Assembly (NCBI GenBank): GCA_020637515.1
Contig: JACKKG010000001.1
Location: 1,022,501 to 1,086,500, forward strand
Origin: Rhodobacter sp.
GTDB lineage: Bacteria > Pseudomonadota > Alphaproteobacteria > Rhodobacterales > Rhodobacteraceae
Direction: 5' to 3'
DNA length: 64,000 nucleotides
The notes beneath the pieces are model-generated. The model ran no database searches. It was not told the origin of the DNA and saw only the letters and a list, made by a program, of their open reading frames with translations. Shown here piece by piece: positions 61,284 to 64,000 of this stretch; within the stretch, counting starts at the first letter, position 1; each line of letters opens with the position of its first letter. A program made the translations under genes and the position numbers.

Positions 61284-62321
61284 ATGAAAGCCGTTCACTG
61301 GACGGCCGGCAGCGCGCTTGCGCTTTCGGTCGCCGCCAGCGCCATCACCGCCGCGTCCGCGCAAGAGGTCACCTGGGCCTTCTCGCATTGGGTGCCGCCG
61401 CAGTCCGAGGTGCAGGTCTCGGGGTTCGAGCCCTGGGCCCGGTCGATCAACGAGGCCTCGAACGGCCGCATCCAGATCGACATCTACCCTGCCCAGCAGT
61501 TGGGCGCCGCCGCCGATCACTATGACATGGCCCGCGACGGGGTCGTCGATATCGGCTTTGTGAACCCGGGCTACCAGGCCGGCCGGTTTCCGATCATCGC
61601 CGCCGCCGAGTTGCCGTTCCTGGCATCGAACGCCACCGGCGCCAGCCGCGCGCTGGATGAATGGTATGCGCAATACGCCGCGCAAGAGATGCCCGATGTG
61701 CATTTCTGCATGGTGCACCTGCACCACCCGGGCACGTTGCATGCCACGCGCGGGCCGGTCGCTGCGCCGTCGGATTTCGCCGGCATGAACATCCGTCCTC
61801 CGCAGGCCACCATCGCCCGCATGATCAGCCTGATGGGGGCAAGCCCCGTGCAGGTTCCGGCGCCGGAAATGCGCGCGATCCTGTCGTCGGGCGGGGCCGA
61901 TGCGACAGTGTCGCCGTGGGACAGCCTGCGCCTGTTCGGGGTCGAGGACGTGGTGACCCATCACCTGGACCTGCCGCTCTACAGCGTGGCGTTCGTCTAT
62001 GCCGTCAACCAGGCCAGCTATGACGCGCTCTCGCCGGAAAACCGTGCGGTGATCGACGATCACTGCACGCCGGACTGGGCCGAACGCATCGCGACCGGCT
62101 GGGATCATGTCGATGTCGCCGCCTATGAGCGCATGAAACAGGACCCGGCGCAGACCTTCGACACGCCGAACGCCGAACAACTGGCGGCGTGGATGGCGGT
62201 CGCCGATCAGGTGCGCGCGGAATGGGCCGACAACGCCCGCGCCGCCGGGCTGGCCGACCCCGAGGGGGCGCTGGCCGATCTGCAAGCGCGCCTGCGGGCC
62301 GCCGGCGGCGCCTACGAGTGA
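61284..62321 (+). CDS. TRAP transporter substrate-binding protein (DctP)
   Basis: 345 residues with a signal peptide (AITAASA-QEV). DctP fold: WVPPQSEVQVSGFEPWARSI, PGYQAGRFPIIAAAELPF, FAGMNIRPPQATIARMISLMG (ligand-Arg region). GGGAGGGAAG precedes the start. It resembles the 32460-33491 protein more than the 44269-45297 one. It begins a dctPQM operon that leaves the window. Confidence 0.92.
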   Translation: MKAVHWTAGSALALSVAASAITAASAQEVTWAFSHWVPPQSEVQVSGFEPWARSINEASNGRIQIDIYPAQQLGAAADHYDMARDGVVDIGFVNPGYQAGRFPIIAAAELPFLASNATGASRALDEWYAQYAAQEMPDVHFCMVHLHHPGTLHATRGPVAAPSDFAGMNIRPPQATIARMISLMGASPVQVPAPEMRAILSSGGADATVSPWDSLRLFGVEDVVTHHLDLPLYSVAFVYAVNQASYDALSPENRAVIDDHCTPDWAERIATGWDHVDVAAYERMKQDPAQTFDTPNAEQLAAWMAVADQVRAEWADNARAAGLADPEGALADLQARLRAAGGAYE

Positions 62322-62380
62322 GCGACCCGCGCCCCGGTCCGACCACACGGGCCGGGGTCCATCACGCCCGGGGGGAACGT

Positions 62381-62908
62381 ATGTCCCGCTACTTCGATTT
62401 GTTCTGCCGTGGCGTCGAATGGGTCGCGGCGATCCTGCTGGGGTCGGTGACGGTGCTGGTCGTCGTCTCGACCTTGGGGCGCTACCTGTTCGCCAGCCCG
62501 GTGCCCGACAGTTTCGACATTTCGCGCCTGGCGCTGGGCGCCTGTCTGGCCTGGGGTTTTGCGGTGATCGGGTTGAAGGGCGGGCATATCCAGGTCGATC
62601 TGGTGGCCGAGGCCCTGGGCCCGCGCATGCGGCGCGCGGTGGACGCGCTGGCCTGGGCCGCGCTCCTGTTCTTTGCGATTCTGCTGGTGTGGAAGACCTG
62701 GGGCCGCGTGCTGTCGGCGCGCGCCTCGGGCGAGACCACCTTTGATCTGCGCCTGCCGCTGTGGCCCTTCCTGGCACTGATCTGGGCGGGGCTGGCCGCC
62801 AGTTGCGTGACCATCGGCGCCAAGCTGCTGCGCATTCTGACCGGGGCCGAAATCGTCGCATCGGCCGACAACCAGGAACTGGACGAGGCAAAGCGTGGCC
62901 TACGCTGA
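62381..62908 (+). CDS. TRAP transporter small permease (DctQ)
   Basis: 175 residues with four membrane helices; STLGRYLFASPVPDSFDISRLALG is the DctQ signature region. The start at 62381 has GGGGGG upstream. Overlaps dctM by 14 bp. Confidence 0.9.
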   Translation: MSRYFDLFCRGVEWVAAILLGSVTVLVVVSTLGRYLFASPVPDSFDISRLALGACLAWGFAVIGLKGGHIQVDLVAEALGPRMRRAVDALAWAALLFFAILLVWKTWGRVLSARASGETTFDLRLPLWPFLALIWAGLAASCVTIGAKLLRILTGAEIVASADNQELDEAKRGLR

Positions 62909-64000
62909 TCTGATCGCCGTCTCGGGCTTTGTGGCCCTGTTCGCCATGCTGCTGCTGCGCGTGCCGATCGGCGTCGCGCTGGGGCTGGTGGGGGTCTTCG
63001 GCTATGGCGCGATCCGGGGCATGACGCCCGCGCTGAACCTGCTGGCGACCTCGCCCATCCGGGTGCTGACCGATTTCAACCTGTCGCTGGTGGTGTTCTT
63101 CATCCTGATGGGCTCGTTCGCCACGAATTCGGGTATGAGCCGCGAGATGTTCCGCGCCGCCAACGCATGGTTCGGTGCGTTCCGGGGCGGTGTGGCGATG
63201 TCCACCATCGCCGCCTGCGCCGGTTTTGCGGCGATCTGCGGCTCATCGGTGGCGACGGCCGCCACCATGACCCGCATCGCCCTGCCCGAGATGCGCCGCT
63301 TTGGCTACCGCGAGGAAACCGCGACCGGCGTGATCGCGGCGGGCGGCACGCTGGGGATCATGATCCCGCCGTCGGTGGTGATGGTGGTCTATGCCTACAT
63401 CACCGAAACCGATGTCAGCAAACTGTTCATCGCCGGGATCATTCCGGGCATCCTGGCGGTGGCGCTCTACATGGGCACCGTGCTGATCGCGCATCGCCGC
63501 GGTCTGCCGCCCGGGCAGCCCTTTTCCCTGTCCGAGGGCCTGCGCGCGCTTTCGGGCATCTGGGCGGTGGCGCTGCTGTTCGCGGCGGTCATCGGGTCGA
63601 TCTATCTGGGCGTCGCCACCCCGACCGAGGCCTCGGCCATCGGCGCGGGCGCGACGCTGCTCATCGGCCTGATCCGCGGCCAACTGGACGGGCCAAAGAT
63701 CATGGCCTGCCTGGTGGAATCGCTGCGCACCTCGGTATCGGTGTTCTCGGTGCTGATTGGTGCGGTGCTGTTCGGCTATTTCCTGGCCATCACCCGCTCA
63801 CCGCAAAAGCTGACCGAATGGCTGGTCGGGCTGGATCTGTCGGCGCATGGCACGCTGGCGTTGATCCTGATCGCCTTTATCCTGGCGGGCTGCATCCTGG
63901 ACACGATGGCGATGATCCTGCTGCTGGTGCCGATCGTCTTTCCCGTGGTCATGCAACTGGGATTTGACGCGGTCTGGTTTGGGGTCATCATCGTCATGGT
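62895..64000 (+). CDS. TRAP transporter large permease (DctM), cut by the window edge
   Basis: About 368 codons are visible from a GTG start (VAYADLIAVSGF). DctM signatures CGSSVATAATMTRIALPEM and GGTLGIMIPPSVVMVVYAY are present. The GTG fits because no ATG lies in the right position and it overlaps DctQ as in other dctQM pairs. The last ~60 residues lie beyond 64000. Confidence 0.92.
   Translation, partial: MAYADLIAVSGFVALFAMLLLRVPIGVALGLVGVFGYGAIRGMTPALNLLATSPIRVLTDFNLSLVVFFILMGSFATNSGMSREMFRAANAWFGAFRGGVAMSTIAACAGFAAICGSSVATAATMTRIALPEMRRFGYREETATGVIAAGGTLGIMIPPSVVMVVYAYITETDVSKLFIAGIIPGILAVALYMGTVLIAHRRGLPPGQPFSLSEGLRALSGIWAVALLFAAVIGSIYLGVATPTEASAIGAGATLLIGLIRGQLDGPKIMACLVESLRTSVSVFSVLIGAVLFGYFLAITRSPQKLTEWLVGLDLSAHGTLALILIAFILAGCILDTMAMILLLVPIVFPVVMQLGFDAVWFGVIIVM

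Overview
The window is chromosomal DNA of a high-GC alphaproteobacterium, most likely a member of the Rhodobacterales/Rhodobacteraceae. The clues are the 23S-5S-tRNA-fMet order at the left end, the very GC-rich C/G-ending codons, and the density of TRAP transporters next to IclR, MarR and GntR regulators, Rieske oxygenases and CoA ligases. No plasmid or phage replication genes and no CRISPR array were seen.

Layout. 1-1150: 3' end of an rRNA operon (23S end, 5S, initiator tRNA). 1371-10960: accessory block beside the tRNA, with an SRAP/HMCES-type protease, a 1,838-residue DUF4011-helicase-nuclease-GreA-like fusion (a defence candidate), and two identical 831-bp IS5-type elements in direct orientation that bracket a phage tail-like gene. 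The block ends in debris: a LacI-like fragment and a TRAP permease that has lost its 3' end. 10864-16060 (minus): TetR, PaaK-like CoA ligase and enoyl-CoA hydratase, followed by GntR and the broken TRAP permease. 16203-22828 (plus): LuxR-type regulator, amidase and a branched-chain/amide-type ABC importer in which one permease and one ATPase are fused. 23140-29728 (plus): a compact exopolysaccharide operon (Alg44-like, Alg8-like, export lipoprotein, UDP-glucose dehydrogenase, and a dehydrogenase paralogue without its catalytic Cys), met tail to tail by a secreted polysaccharide lyase (29732-30493). 30568-38742 (minus): one long operon coding an oxygenase reductase, Rieske dioxygenase alpha and beta subunits, CoA ligase, SDR and a complete TRAP transporter, with a divergent MarR. 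39338-43358 (minus): two-component system with a PepSY protein and a COG4705 membrane protein; a shared palindrome precedes both transcription units. 43576-49033: cupin, a second complete TRAP system and two IclR regulators. 49649-54283 (plus): degenerate metallo-beta-lactamase-fold protein and a three-subunit molybdenum hydroxylase whose third-codon-position composition drifts strongly from G/T to C/A. 54340-56807 (minus): flavoprotein and SDR. 57192-62908 onward: SDR, enoyl-CoA hydratase and CoA ligase (minus), divergent MarR, and a third complete TRAP system that runs off the right edge.

How the parts work together. Apart from the left accessory block, the polysaccharide locus and the two-component system, the window is a string of catabolic modules built to one plan: take up an organic acid or amide (TRAP or ABC), activate it with CoA or hydrolyse it, then oxidise or hydrate it (Rieske oxygenase, Mo hydroxylase, ECH, SDR), under a local regulator. 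Substrates cannot be read from sequence. The most novel-looking system is the 23-30.5 kb polysaccharide locus. It uses alginate-type synthase parts but supplies UDP-glucuronate rather than GDP-mannuronate and sits beside a glucuronan-lyase-like enzyme, so its product is probably a glucuronic-acid polymer rather than alginate.
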